Below the pieces are notes generated by a model, which was not told the DNA's origin, did no database searches, and saw nothing but the letters and a program-made list of their open reading frames with translations. Below, piece by piece: positions 1 to 11,446 of a DNA stretch of 64,000 bases (the first letter of the stretch is position 1; each line of letters starts with the position of its first letter). The stretch comes from Gnetum montanum. Lineage: Eukaryota; Streptophyta; Gnetopsida; Gnetales; Gnetaceae. The stretch spans positions 585,684-649,683 of the forward strand of contig MNCI01020297.1 of NCBI GenBank assembly GCA_015680685.1, written 5' to 3'. A program made the translations under genes and the position numbers.

Positions 1-584
1 TCATCCATACCACAGGTAAGACAATCTAGTTCATCAACACACTTTATAAATTCTTCACTGCTACATTCACTAGCAAAGATTTTCAACATCTAGAAAATCA
101 TATCGCAATCAATATCTTTACAAGCATCAATAATGACCTTCGCACCATGACTACCCACAATATACATTATTATCATACTCAAAATCAAATACATTATCAT
201 TATTAGGCTTACTCCCACTAACAATGGCATTAAAATTTACATTACTTCCATCATACACAACATGATCCTCAATTTCATCACAATTAACATGATGATCATG
301 ACTCACATCATTACAATTAAGCAAACTACTATCAAGCTAAAGTGAAAAACTAGCATTCCTCATACTAGCTTCACAAAGAAAGACATTACTACCATCCATA
401 AGGTAAAGCTCAAGTTTACTTACATTTTCATGGCTTCTCCCATTCATCTTTAATTCATCTTAATATTCAACATTTGGTTGTTTAACATTATCAAAACTTG
501 ATGGTTTAAGATCCCAAATAGGAATCCCCAAATCAAATGATTCATCCCCTTTAAAGGAATAATCATCAAGCTCTTCATCCCATT

Positions 585-911
585 TTAGAGGTACCAACTT
601 AGAAGGTAATCTCTCCTCCATGGTTTCAACATCAGATTTATCAAAATAGCATCAAAGCAATCATTCTTGCATATACCTTGGCTAAAAGACTCACCTATCT
701 TCCATGAGATAACCTTAACTTGCCTTAGAATCTCATTTCCTTTACCACAAGGTATAGACCAATTGCAAAAAGAATGAGTCTCATACCTTCTAGTGATGCC
801 TTTGATCCTTCTTGAAGTAGTTCCTTGATCTTTCCCTCTTCCTTGCCTTTGATCCTTTAGCGCCCATGACTCATGAGATAAGAACTCTTCTTGATCAACA
901 ATATACACCAT
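585..911 (-). pseudogene. gag-like coding remnant of R1
   Basis: A 108-codon open stretch on the minus strand, basic in its first half (KDQRQGRGKDQG) and with scattered Cys residues but no CCHC spacing. It sits about 800 bp into the internal region of R1, after the primer-binding site. The sequence continues upstream and downstream in the same orientation with stops. I do not recognise the family; a gag N-terminal region is the most economical guess. It could also be chance in low-complexity DNA. Confidence 0.25.
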
Positions 912-1687
912 CTTAGATTCGAAAGATCTCTTGATACCTTTGATGAAGCTCTTGGTTTTCTTCCTTAAAACCCTTGAGTAATAAGCACTTCCTTATCCAA
1001 TAAGAGATGTTTGAGAACTTCTTTTCTTGTGGATCTCTACTTCATTAGACCCTTTATCTTCCTTGCTTCCTTAATGGCTAGAATATATCCTCTCAATCCT
1101 CTTCAAAATACACAAAAAATTAGCCTTCATTTCCTCCATATCTCTCCTAAGCTCATTTACACTAAGATACTTAGGTATTATACTTGGAATTATAACATAA
1201 TCCCAAGTAACACAAAACTTGCAATACCCACAACTCTTCTTTAAGCTATGAGAAAAAAAAAACAAACATACTTACAACCCCTTTTTTAGTTATGAGTACT
1301 AAACACAAACACCCACAACCAATTTCAAAAATATGGATTGAATTTTTAAATCCCCAATAGAAAATGCAAAGAGATCAAGCGTACCCATAAATAATTTTGG
1401 AGTATCTAAATAGATTCAACAAGAAATATGAAAATCCAAAATGTGATTCTTACAATTCTTAAAATTCTAGCTACTCAAAGGTAATTAGTATTTCAAACAA
1501 CAAGAATTTCCAATACCTAATATAATTAATCATCCAAAAGGATCAAAAGAACTTTCATCAAACCCTTATTGAGTATGGAAAATACATCAATTATAGTTAT
1601 ACATAAGAATGACATTGGAGGTGAGTGAATCCTTGTGTTGTGATGTAAAGAATTATTTTGCTTAAGTAAATTGCCTTCAAATCAAAT

Positions 1688-1700
1688 GCTTGAATACCAA
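1688..1700 (-). other. primer-binding site of R1 (initiator-Met tRNA type)
   Basis: Read on the minus strand this is TTGGTATTCAAGC. It follows an LTR end of the form ...TTACCA and a two-base gap. The usual plant initiator-Met primer site begins TGGTATCAGAGC, so the first six bases match and the rest is close. This sets the strand of R1 and the inner edge of its 5' LTR. Confidence 0.45.
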
Positions 1701-1702
1701 TT

Positions 1703-2238
1703 TGGTAATGATATGACCTCACCAACCTCAATTGATGTCCAAATCCTCATGATATAAACCCTAATTAAAATAGGAAAAGAAAACACATCTTTATTCTTAC
1801 TTGCACAAATTAAATGAAGTACAAAAGATAATGGAGATCCTCACATCACTTCCTTTCACATAAGCCTCAAAGTCATACAACAATAACTTCCTTTCATTCC
1901 ATCATCCATGGCCCAAGACAACTCACAACAAGAGTGCTCAAGATGAGTTGAACTCTCCTCTCTCAAGATAATCTCTTCTTTCTCTTATAATTGCTCTCTC
2001 TCTTACCCTTTATTTCTTCTCTCTAAACTTATGTCTTGATGTGTATTTATACAATTTTTGATGACCTTTCATTTTCCCTTGGTGCTCAAATTAAAAAAAT
2101 ATGTCCATTGAAATTTTCTTTGAAAGACATCTTAGAAGAGTAGAGATGTCTTTCTTGAATGTGGAATAGTTGAAAAGAAGATGTCTTTAGCTTGGGAAAT
2201 ACATCTTTTCCAAGAAAAAAAGTTGTAGATTAGATGTT
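1703..2238 (-). repeat. R1 5' LTR, inner part (R/U5 side)
   Basis: On the minus strand this block ends in CA next to a primer-binding site. It contains a TATA box (GTATAAATA, plus positions 2044-2052) followed by a stretch rich in GAGAGA and CTTG, as in other LTR transcripts. Copies of the motif ACATCT/AGATGT occur at 2110-2238, as in the R4 LTR. The block is cut at 2238 by R2, and its upstream half reappears at 15276 on the far side of R2. Confidence 0.45.
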
Positions 2239-3118
2239 TGATGAATCATGCATCATTGAGCCATGTCGATGGGATGTCATTGATGTAAGGTTTCCTATGT
2301 TAAAGGGTATCCATTGATGTGGCACCCTATCATTGCATATAAATGTACGACTACCCACTGCATTTATGATACTTCTTCCATTAGTTGTAGCGAAGATCTT
2401 GTAGTTTGTTTTCTTTAGACTTAGAATATTTTTTGAGTGCTTGTAGTAGGAGTCAAAGAAGTATACAGATATTTATTCAAGCACTGATGTACCTGAGCAC
2501 ATTAGTGTGAATGGTAATAAAGATGATCTTTTCTGATCAAACCTTGTAACACTTAGAATAGATTAATGTTTCCTTATGCATTTATTACTCATGCACTTGA
2601 CTTTAATGTATTTTCATTAAGTAATTTTCTTGCACTTGAATTTAATGAATTTTAATTAAGTAATTAATATCAATTAAATAACAAACATAAGTATGACCAG
2701 TTCAAGCATACTTTACACTTGGTAATCCTAGTAGCACCTAATGCTTGGTAGTTGAATAGTGTGGCAATGTGTTCAAGATGTGTATGGAAAGTGAGAACAA
2801 ATGCTTATGGTAGGATTAGTTAACTATTAGCTAGTTATTAGACAAATTAAACTAATTAAATATCAAATTTACTTTGTTTCTAGCACTTAGAAAAATCTAG
2901 TAAAAAAGAAAAAATGATAAAAATCATGTGCCTCAGTGACACTTAATCATACCTTTGCATTTCACAAGTAAAATTGGGAAGAAAAAAATCATGTCCTTGA
3001 TATTCACTTACTATACCTAGTGTACTTGGAGAGCTAAAGTTTGTGGAATTCAACTGGATCACTTAGTAAACACTAGTGATTTGTATGGTTGGATGTAGGG
3101 ATTGCTTACCACTCATCA
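2239..3118 (+). repeat. R2 5' LTR
   Basis: It begins TGATGAATCATGCATC and ends ACTCATCA, directly before the primer-binding site. A TATA-like CATATAAATG lies near 2335 and a poly(A)-type AATAAAG near 2518. The partner copy is at 14406-15275. The 3' copy carries an extra segment of about 25-30 bp near 14450 that is missing here. Confidence 0.85.
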
Positions 3119-3137
3119 TTGGTACTATTGTTAAGGA
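3119..3137 (+). other. primer-binding site of R2 (tRNA-Asp type, mutated)
   Basis: TTGGTACTATTGTTAAGGA follows the LTR end immediately. The complement of the plant tRNA-Asp 3' end reads TGGCGCCGTTGCCGGGGA. Nearly all differences are C-to-T or G-to-A. R3 and R5 have the same site with fewer changes. Confidence 0.65.
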
Positions 3138-3271
3138 CTTTAGTTAGCTATGTGTACTATCTAGGACTTAGTGAAATTATTTAAATATGTTGTAATGAAC
3201 CTTAAAGTTGCAATCATTAAGAATAATAATAATAGTAATGAGCACACTACTTTTCTTTTCAAAGTTCTAAA

Positions 3272-5824
3272 ATGACTTCTTCTCATAGGGTTGATTCTCC
3301 ATTGTTGTTCGAGCATACATCCACTCAGCAAAGGCATAGGGGCTCAAATCAACCAATGTCCTAGTAATGCAAAGTGGTATATGTTCATCGCAATGAGTAT
3401 GTGTGAGATTTCACCTTCATCCTACATTTGGATGAGTATATGTAGTGGAGGAACATGAAGGGAAACATCATGTTTCCATCCAATCAATCAATTCTTGCGA
3501 TGCTACTCCAAACTCTTATGAGGTTGGGCATCTAAGGGCTTGATGCTAAATATGTTGTGCAAAACCATGACTATTAATACTATCATCCCACTAAAGCCTA
3601 ACGCAAAAGAGATTGGGCAATAGGAGAGATGTCATGAAGCATTGAAGGGAAAATGATTCAATAAACCCTTGTTCTTGCTAGGCCAAAAAGAAGAAGAGGA
3701 TCTTTTTTCTAAGGTTCATAATTCACTAACTCTCCTCTCCTTAGCTTTGATGAGGGGGACTAAACTAGAACTTATAGTCCACTATAAACAATCCTGGTTT
3801 AGACAAGAATAGGTCTATGACCATGGGAATTCTAAAGGTAGAAGTCAAGGAAGAAATGTGGATAGATATGAGGATTGTGGCTATGACTGAAAAAGAAAGC
3901 ATAGCAAGCACCATGCTAGTACTGGCTCTCCTTCCTTTTCTTTACCTTCTAAATCCTCTTCTTCCTCCTCAAGCATCAATTGAAGTCATAGAGGATGTAA
4001 CCATGATGGAGTTGACTAATGTGATAGAGATGATTGTATGACCCACTGAACTAGTAGGTACCAGGGGAATGGGCAATGAAGGAAGGACCATCACCACAAA
4101 AGGGGGGGCAATATAGGGCATCATGGACATCATGGCCTTCACAAAGGCTATGACCATGATGAGCCTTTTCTTGCAAAAGGAATATATTGAACATTACAAA
4201 GGCCATGAGAATCCCAAGAAGGCATGTAAAAGATAGCAAAATTAAATGGTTAGATATGAACAATATCCCCAAGTTTAAATGGGGATATAACTTAGATTCA
4301 CATAATTATCTTCAAGCCTTTCAAAATGCCTATGCCTTGTAGAATGTCAAAAATAAATTGCAAAAGTTAAAGTTGTTCACAAGGATGCTCATTAAAGAAG
4401 CTAAAAACTAGTATCGATCTTTAGAACTAAAATCAATTAGATGTTGGAGTACAATGCTTGAGCTCTTAACCAACAAGTATTAGACATACTTTTGAGTGTC
4501 CAATATGAGAAAGAAAATCCAAGGTTAGAAACAAGGAACACATAAGACCTTGGAGAAAAACATGGAAAGGTACTATTCTCTCTTGCATAGATTTCCTAGC
4601 CATGGCTATTCTCAAAGGTAGTAGCTCTACCATATCATAGATGGGCTTCGAATAGAAATAAGAAGAACTCTTAGGGTCTATGCCCAAGAAATACTTTTAG
4701 AGTTTAGAGCCCACCAATTCTAAAGGTTGATAGAGTAGGTTGCCAAGAAATAAGGAGATTTGAGGAAAAGGAAAAGTGTGGAAGAATATAACTAGGATCC
4801 TTCCATCCAAAAAAGGAAGGTTTAGTTTTGTGACAATGAGGAGGAGGCACTGCTTGATGAAGTGGTACAACGAAAGACCTTGCTGATTTAAAATTCTATT
4901 TCCAAAATTTCGGCTAAGGTAGATAAAATATAAGACTCTTTGGATGAGAAGTTATAAACTACTCTAAAAATGGTAGAGGAATCCAAGGATCAAAGTGGTG
5001 ATTGTGATCACAAGAGAAGGAAGGAAGTTGAACATGCCCACTAAAAGGGTAAGGGCAAGGCTGCTATAGTAGAGGAAGTTGTAGAATTTAAATTAGATGA
5101 TGATGGTTGATGTAATATCTACCACTACGTACATCCTAAGGTATGTTGTTATATTCTATCATACTTGCAGGAGTTTGGATTATATGCTCTAAATCCTAGA
5201 TTGACAAGAAGGTAAGCACCGAGAAGGTTGCCTTATCATCAAGGAAACCCCAATTAGTTTCACCAACAACAATCCTATTGTTTGAGTGGAGTTCTACCAC
5301 AACCTTATGAGTAGTACCATCAATGGAAGCATCCATAGTCATGGGGGATGCCACCACCAAGGCAACAATATCCTTACTAGTAACCTAATCCATATGGGTA
5401 CTATGTTTAGAAACTCATTTCTCCATGTGACTCTTCCAATCGTGCTTTATTTTAGCATCACTACTACCCTCCTAAATACTATAGAATCCAATCTCCAATA
5501 GGGGAATCCCCATTTCCTCATTACCCTCATCATTCTACTACACATGTCCCTTTACCCTAAACTCAATTACCATCTACTTCATCAATGTAGGATAAAATTC
5601 CAATGTAACCATAACAATGTAACACCACTAGGGCTATTAACTTACAGTTGGCTCCTTAGCTGAGCGGTTTGGAAAATAAACCTAGAAAGAGACCCTTCTT
5701 TTGAACCACTAGTCATAGAAAGCCCTTATAGACACACATGGATGATAGCCTTACTTCTCCCTCATCCTATGCATAATCTTTTGAGTCCTTCTCAAAGCAA
5801 ACACCTTCAAAGATCCACACTACT
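3272..5824 (+). pseudogene. R2 gag relic
   Basis: The first ATG (3272) lies about 135 bp after the primer site. The region is broken by many stops. Between about 4560 and 4760 it translates to MERYYSLLHRFPSHGYSQR, then LYHIIDGLRIEIRRTLRVYAQ and AHQF. This aligns with the R5 gag at 33189-33434 (LERYYSLLNNYPGHGFSKE). Two stops fall exactly where R5 has Gln (HQFQ) and Trp (IKWV), so they arose by C-to-T and G-to-A changes. The C-terminal part is Pro/Tyr/Gln/His-rich, and a basic RKRPFF motif near 5680 is shared with R5. In a working element gag forms the particle that packages the RNA; this copy cannot. Confidence 0.6.
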
Positions 5825-6238
5825 ATGTTAACCCATGCAATCTTTGATTGGATTAAGGTTGTTCACCTTCTTAGGAAAAGAACTGATCTTGGGAATCTCC
5901 TAATCTATTTGAAAATTGCTAGGAATGAGTCATGCAAGGCTCTTCTAAACTCAGGTTTTGCTATAAATTTGATTTCTCATGAGATGCACAAAGCTTGGAA
6001 CCTACCTCCTCTCAAGAAAAGTAACATCTGCCTTAAGTTCATAGATCAATCCATCATTGCTCCTTTGGGGCTTGTGAAGGACATTGTGACCACTATCTAT
6101 ATGTGGTCTTATCTTGTCGATTTCCTAGTTATTCAAGTTGACAATTGCAAGTGGGACTTCCCAATTATCATGGGAAGAGCTTGGCTAAGAACTATTGATT
6201 TGCAACTAGGCATCAAAGACCTTTCATTGGAAAGATAG
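5825..6238 (+). pseudogene. R2 aspartic protease domain
   Basis: An open 137-codon stretch with the retroviral-type aspartic protease pattern. The active-site loop reads ALLNSGFAINLIS, where the family has D-S/T-G, so the catalytic Asp is Asn. The C-terminal loop reads FPIIMGRAWL, matching the usual (I/L)-(L/I)-G-R-x-(W/F)-L motif. A Pro/Leu-rich middle section (LPPLKKSNICLKF, then APLG) also fits. It lies between gag and RT, as expected. The ORF is open but the GAC-to-AAC change at the active site should abolish activity. Domain identity is firm; function is lost. Confidence 0.75.
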
Positions 6239-6729
6239 AGAGGAAGTGAGTTTCATGCATAATGTATAGTGACATAGGGTGCAACTTTGTATAGGAATTG
6301 TGGTTTGTAAAAAGTACATCTAGCACAACATGCAAACAATGTGTAGATGTGACAAAAATTTAAAGGTACCTATATGTACTAGTCACAAAGTAGGATGGCA
6401 CCTAGTGGTTGATAGCTAATCTTAAAAGTAGTTCAACAATATTCATAGAACCAATTGAGAGCCTCACCAGTGCCTATGTTGATGGCATGAATGAACTGAA
6501 GCAAATGCATCATTAACTCTCCAATGATGAAACTGATGACACCAATAGGGGAGATTTTGAAATCCTTAAGAGCTTTAGGCAAGAGCCCCTAGAGTTGAAA
6601 ACTCTACTAGTTGTAATGGAATATACTTTTCTAAAATATGGCATACCAGTTATAATCAATGTCAATCTTGATCCTAAACAAAAAAAGATGTTGTTGAAGA
6701 TGGTTAACAATGGCCAACAACCTTTACCT

Positions 6730-7400
6730 GGTCATATCATGAACTGACTCAAATTGATCCATGGATATGCTAGCACTGCATCTATATAGATGTGTCCATG
6801 AAGTCAAAGAAGAATCTGCAATGGTGATTGAACCCCAAACTGACATAGATCATGAAAGAGGAGATTGAACAACTTCTCAAGGTGGGGTTCATTTATTCCA
6901 TTGTGAATAATGAGTGGGTTAGTTCACTTGTGATAGTGCCAAATAAAGATGGTAAGTGGAGGGTTTGTGTTCACTATAGATTATTGAACATGACAACATA
7001 CAAAGATCATTTTTCCTTATCATATGTGGATTAGGTGTTGGACATCATCTCTAGGCATTTCTATTACAATGTTTTAGATGGTTATAGTGGTTATAACCAA
7101 ATTTAGATCACACTCAAGGATCAAGACAAAACATCATTAACAAGTCCCTAGGGGACTGTAGCATACAAAAAAATGTCATTTGATTTATGCAATACGCCTG
7201 TAACCTTCCAATGCCATGTCCTAAGCATCTTTCAATAGCAGATTGGTAGTGGAATGAAAGTCTTCATGAATGACTTCACCTATGGGGCTACATTTTGAGC
7301 AAGCCCTAGATTGCCTTGAGCAAGTGCTAAAAAGATGTGTGGATACCAACTTTTGACTTAATTGGCAAAAGAGCCATCTAATGATCTAGAAGGAAATTGT
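6730..7400 (+). pseudogene. R2 reverse transcriptase domain
   Basis: Successive frames give FTWSYHEL, then EEIEQLLKVGFIYS, WVSSLVIVPNKDGKWRVCV, VLDGYSGYNQI, and FDLCNTPVTFQ. These are RT blocks of a non-chromoviral Ty3/gypsy element. The catalytic box reads FMNDF where the family has F/Y-x-D-D, so the first Asp of the pair is Asn. Stops interrupt the frame at about 7033 and 7105 and there are frameshifts after 7260. The only clean open piece is 6852-7034. It continues into an RNase H region. Confidence 0.75.
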
Positions 7401-8163
7401 CTTGGGGCACAAAATATCACAAGCATGGATTGAGATGGACCCTAAGAAAATAAGGGTCATCCAAGGAATTACCCACCAATTGGAAACTATCAAAGATTTT
7501 TGGTCATTTCTTGGTCCCATAGGCTACTACTGGTGTTTCATATAAAATTTCTCTAAGATTGTCAAATCATTGGTAGAGCTTACAAAAAAGGATGCTTCAT
7601 TCATCTGGACTGATGAGTGCAAGAATGAATCCTAGTAACTCAAGTAAAATCTCATAGAAACTCTAATTCTATGAGCATCTGATTGATCCAAACCATTTCA
7701 TATCATGACATATGCTTCCAATTATGCTTTGGGAGTCATGCTTACAAAGTTGGATGATCAAAAACATCTTTACTATATCCAGTGTGTGAGCCAAAGCATT
7801 GTGGATGCATAACTAAATTACACTATAATAGAGAAAGAATTGATGGCAATGGTGTATGCCTTGGAGAAATTCAGGAACTATGTGCCTGGGTACAAGGTGT
7901 TCATGTACATGGACCACAGTGCAATCTAGTTCCTTATGAATAAACCAACAGTGAGCCCCCATATCATATGGTGGTTAGTGATCTTACAAAAATTTGATCT
8001 CATAATGGTATATCAAAAGGGAACTAAGAACATGGTCACTAACCACTTTTCTCAGTTGAGATGGAACAACAAAGAGGAGAAAAGTCCACTTTTTGATCAA
8101 TTTCCTGATGAACTCCTCTTTGCTAGTGCTATAAATAAACAAGTGCCCATTGAACCTAACTAG
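7401..8163 (+). pseudogene. R2 RT connection and RNase H domain
   Basis: The region reads LGHKISQAWIEMDPKK (connection), then FWSFLGPIGYYW and FSKIVKSLVELTKKDASFIW. RNase H follows from about 7708: YASNYALGVML, EKELMAMVYALEKFRNYV, YMDHSAI, and NHFSQL at the end. The usual CDAS start has become TYAS, and the terminal A-D-x-L-S-R motif has become T-N-H-F-S-Q, so acidic catalytic residues are lost. The last piece, 7936-8163, is open. The domain follows RT directly, as in all Ty3/gypsy elements. Confidence 0.7.
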
Positions 8164-8269
8164 TATGATGGAATTCTCACCTACCTTCTTATGTAGGAAA
8201 TATCACAAGAGTTGGAAAACAGGAAGAAATAATAGTTTCTTCACTAGGTGAAATAATACATGGAGATTA

Positions 8270-9480
8270 ATGAACACCTTTGCAAGATGTGTGTCGATGG
8301 CCTAGTTTGTTGGTGTGTTCCTGATGCTGACCAACTACACATCCTTTAGGATGTTCATGAGAGTCCTTATGGGGGCCACTATGCTAGGAGATGCACAACC
8401 ATTAGGATCCTAATGGTAGGGTATTATTAGCCAACACTTCTAAAGGATGCTCACCAATTCGTCTACTCTTGTGAATGTTTCCAATGCGATAGTGGGATGG
8501 CAACTCATATGGAAATACCTCAGTAGTGGATCCAATAATTGAAACCCTTCAACATATAGGGCATTAACTTCATGACTCCCATCACATCCAAGTCAAATGG
8601 AAAGACATACATCATAGTCATTGTTAACTATTATATGAAATAAGTAGAAGCAGTAGCTATCATCGACTGTACATCTTCTATTGTCTCTTGGTTTGTACAA
8701 CAAAATATCGTAAATAAGTTTGGGATACCACATGCACTAATTTCTAATAATGGTACTAGTTTTATAGGCCTCATCTTTCAAAAACTCATGTAATGTTTGG
8801 AGGTAGAACATAAATTAACAACACCTGGCACCCCCAAGCCAATGGTCAAGTAGAGGTTATGAATAGGTAGATCAATAAGATCTTAACAAGAAAAGTTAGC
8901 AAATATAGGAGAGACTAAAGCACCAAACTTAACGATGCCCTTTGGGCCTACCACTCAACCTAGAAACTTCCTTTATGCTATTCTCACTATGAGCTAGTGT
9001 AAGTTAAACTACTAACTCTTCCTATCTAGTATGAGCTTTGTACGTTTTCAACAACCTATGACCTTGACCTTGACCTAAGCTTAGCATGAAAAGAAAGAAT
9101 AATAAACCTCAACATGCTAGATAAGAATTGATTGGTGGTCCTATCCCTGATTGAAGTGCACAAGACATTCAACAAACAATGCCATGATCTAAAAATAAGG
9201 AAGGTAAAATTTCAACTAGGAGACAAGGTCCTTTATTGGAATGCCACACATGTGCCATAAAAAACTAAGTTTCAAACATTGTGGAAAGGACCTTGCTTCA
9301 TCTATAAAACCTTTTATTTTGAGGCCATGTTGATATGTAAACTTGAAAGCCCAAATAAGAAACTGCTGGTTACCATGCAATAAATTAAACCTTTCCATGA
9401 ATGTAAGAGAGCTAGTGGCCACAACACCTCCTTGGATGGACAGGCATGCTCAATTTTTTGGATCTCCTTCTTCTAACTTA
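8270..9480 (+). pseudogene. R2 integrase domain
   Basis: The zinc-binding part (8340-8510) reads HESPYGGHYARR, then YY-stop-PTLLKDAHQF and CECFQC. The stop replaces the conserved Trp of YYWPT, a TGG-to-TAG change. The core follows: INFMTPI (Asp to Asn), VNYYMK-stop-VEAVA (Asp to Asn, Trp to stop), and LISNNGTSF, where the family has ISDGGTHF. At least two of the three catalytic acidic residues are therefore gone. The C-terminal part near 9200-9400 (KVKFQLGDKVLYWN, KPFHECKRA) fits the end of a Ty3/gypsy integrase. Confidence 0.7.
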
Positions 9481-11446
9481 GTCATGGGAAAGATGGCCAT
9501 CCATGATAGATCATACAAAGTGGCTCCTTAATTTTTCAATTTTTCTTAAATTTTACCATTTTTTGTTTTACACTATCTTTAGTACATTTTATCTTCTTGC
9601 ATATTTTACAATTAATTTTATATTTTACTTTATTTTGGGTTGTGTTGTTCTTACACTTTTCTTTTATGTTTTTCTTCTGCATGTTTTGTTTTGTTTTTAT
9701 TGCCACCAAGAGTAAGTGCAACTGTAGCTATTTGTTGATGGTGGTTTGTACTATAATGTTATTTGATTGCTAATATCTAGATTCTATCTTTGAATTTTTG
9801 TATTGATAACTAAGACATGGCTTCTTTTACATGGAATAGGTAGTGAGTCCACATCATCCACCCATCCACAAACTCTATGGTATTCCTTGTTTTGGAAATA
9901 TGAGGTCCCTTCCTTAATGAAACATTTAACGAACTTGTGACCTTGGTAGTTTTCAAACTTGGAAAAGATTAAATGGATAAGCAAGGATGTGACTTAAAGG
10001 GGACTCAATGCTTTCTATACATGTGTACCCTCTTGGGTGCATAAGTATTTTCATGGAATTTTTACCATTTTGCTATTGACCAATAATAGGAAGTTAAAAT
10101 ATTTTCTTGGTGTAATTTTCATCCAAAAAAACCATAAAAACATAAAACTCAAAAAAAATATGGGAATTCAAAGAACATCCCTTAGACTCAATAATTGGCT
10201 ACAATAATTCATTATTATACTAGAAAGACATGTTACCTATGCTTGAAGGTCCCCTCTAACTAAGGCCCCATCTCACTTCCTACTTCTCTTTTCTTCTCTT
10301 TAAGGAATGGTGATTGCTTTGTGGGAATGCTCTTATGTCTTGTGAGGGTGGACTAGTCTTAGAGTGTTGATGTGAAGTAACTAAAAATAGTTGGTCATAT
10401 TAACCATGAACTCCATAAGGGACTTCATGTAACCACAATTTGGGACCTCATTCAACCTTCTCTCTCATCCACTACTACTTCTCATTAATTCACCTCACTA
10501 TTAGTTTTTTATGGTTTCATTTGATGTCTTAGTTTGATGTGTTGAAATTCTTAGGTAAATTCTTACATTATTTAGTCCTTAAATTTCCACAACCATTAAT
10601 CACCCATGGGGTCCATGAACTCCTTGGTTTAAAGGCATGTAAGGGCATTTAGGGCATGAACGTGCTATGGGGAGGATCCACTTACATACCTCTTCATTGG
10701 GCTAGTTAAGTTCCTTATCCTTAGGAATTTTTCGTGAAAAAATTCTTTATGTGCCCCATTGTTTGCATCCAATTGTGCACTCCTTCAAATTCATTCTCCA
10801 ACTCAAAACTCTTTTAAATTATCTATCTAGCCCTCTTTGATTGTTTCATTATGTTCATGGCATTTCTGGATCTTCGACAACATTAATTTCACATTCAAAC
10901 TCCGTTTCATCCTCATTTTTACCGTGGAAAATTTTGCAAGCCTTGTCAATGGAATCTTGTCAACATAATCCCATCGATGCAGTACAAAACCTCTATATAT
11001 ACATGGCCACACTTAGCATGTTTTTGACATTTGAGCTCAAAGAAAGAGGGAGTTTTTGCATTTTCTAGAGCCTAGAACCTTCCAAAGCTCATAACTTTCA
11101 AACTGTTTATCTGATTACACTCATTCTTTAGTCCTACAACTACTAGGGATAAGCTCTACATCATGGGGGCCACAAAACCTTAGGTTTTGACAAAAAAAAT
11201 TGAAATTTTTCTAACTCCCACAAGGTCTTAATGAATAAAATAACATTAAAATCATCAATTTGTGAAAGTTAAATCCTTCCAACTCATTTTAGTAGTTATA
11301 TTAATATAATAATATCAAAATAATATTAAAATAATCAACCTACCATGGTTACAACTTAGCCAAGTATAACTAACTAATGAGATCATGCACCTAAATGTTA
11401 TAAGTTACACATCACATGCTAATCCTTGGTTCTATTGTGATCATAG
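9481..11446 (+). other. R2 spacer between pol and accessory ORF
   Basis: About 1.9 kb of AT-rich DNA without a supported gene; short open frames such as 9503-9715 are T-rich runs translating to Phe and Leu. The start (CTTAGTCATGGG at 9476) matches R5 at 34640 and R3 at 26370. The tract GTAAGGGCATTTAGGGCATG... GGGGAGGATCCACTT near 10637-10683 matches R5 near 35714-35755. The spacer is thus a conserved part of the element, not random flanking DNA. A TATA-like box lies near its 3' end. Confidence 0.55.
10994..11001 (+). promoter_or_regulatory. putative internal TATA box before the R2 accessory ORF
   Basis: TATATATA in the context CCTCTATATATACATGGCC, 453 bp upstream of the accessory ORF start. 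R5 has TTATATATATGGACC and R3 has ACTATATAAGATGG at equivalent places. Function is inferred from conserved position only; TATA-like strings are common in AT-rich DNA. Confidence 0.35.

Larger units (their letters stand above)
1..1702 (-). mobile_element. R1 internal region: decayed LTR-element remnant
   Basis: The minus strand carries short open stretches, chiefly 585-911 (108 codons) and 1071-1265 (64 codons, with a charged helix around NELRRDMEEMKANF). They lie downstream of a primer-binding site and LTR on the same strand, the place where gag would start. The 585-911 product is rich in Lys, Arg and Gly, and I do not recognise a specific domain in it. No RT or protease motif is visible before the window edge. 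I infer a gag-like relic from position and strand only. The rest of the interval, including 1-580, is AT-rich with many stops on both strands. Confidence 0.4.

Noticed and set aside
9503-9721. Membrane-like small protein at the start of the R2 spacer
   Set aside because: The hydrophobic run comes from poly-T DNA; an equally long Lys/Asn frame exists on the other strand.
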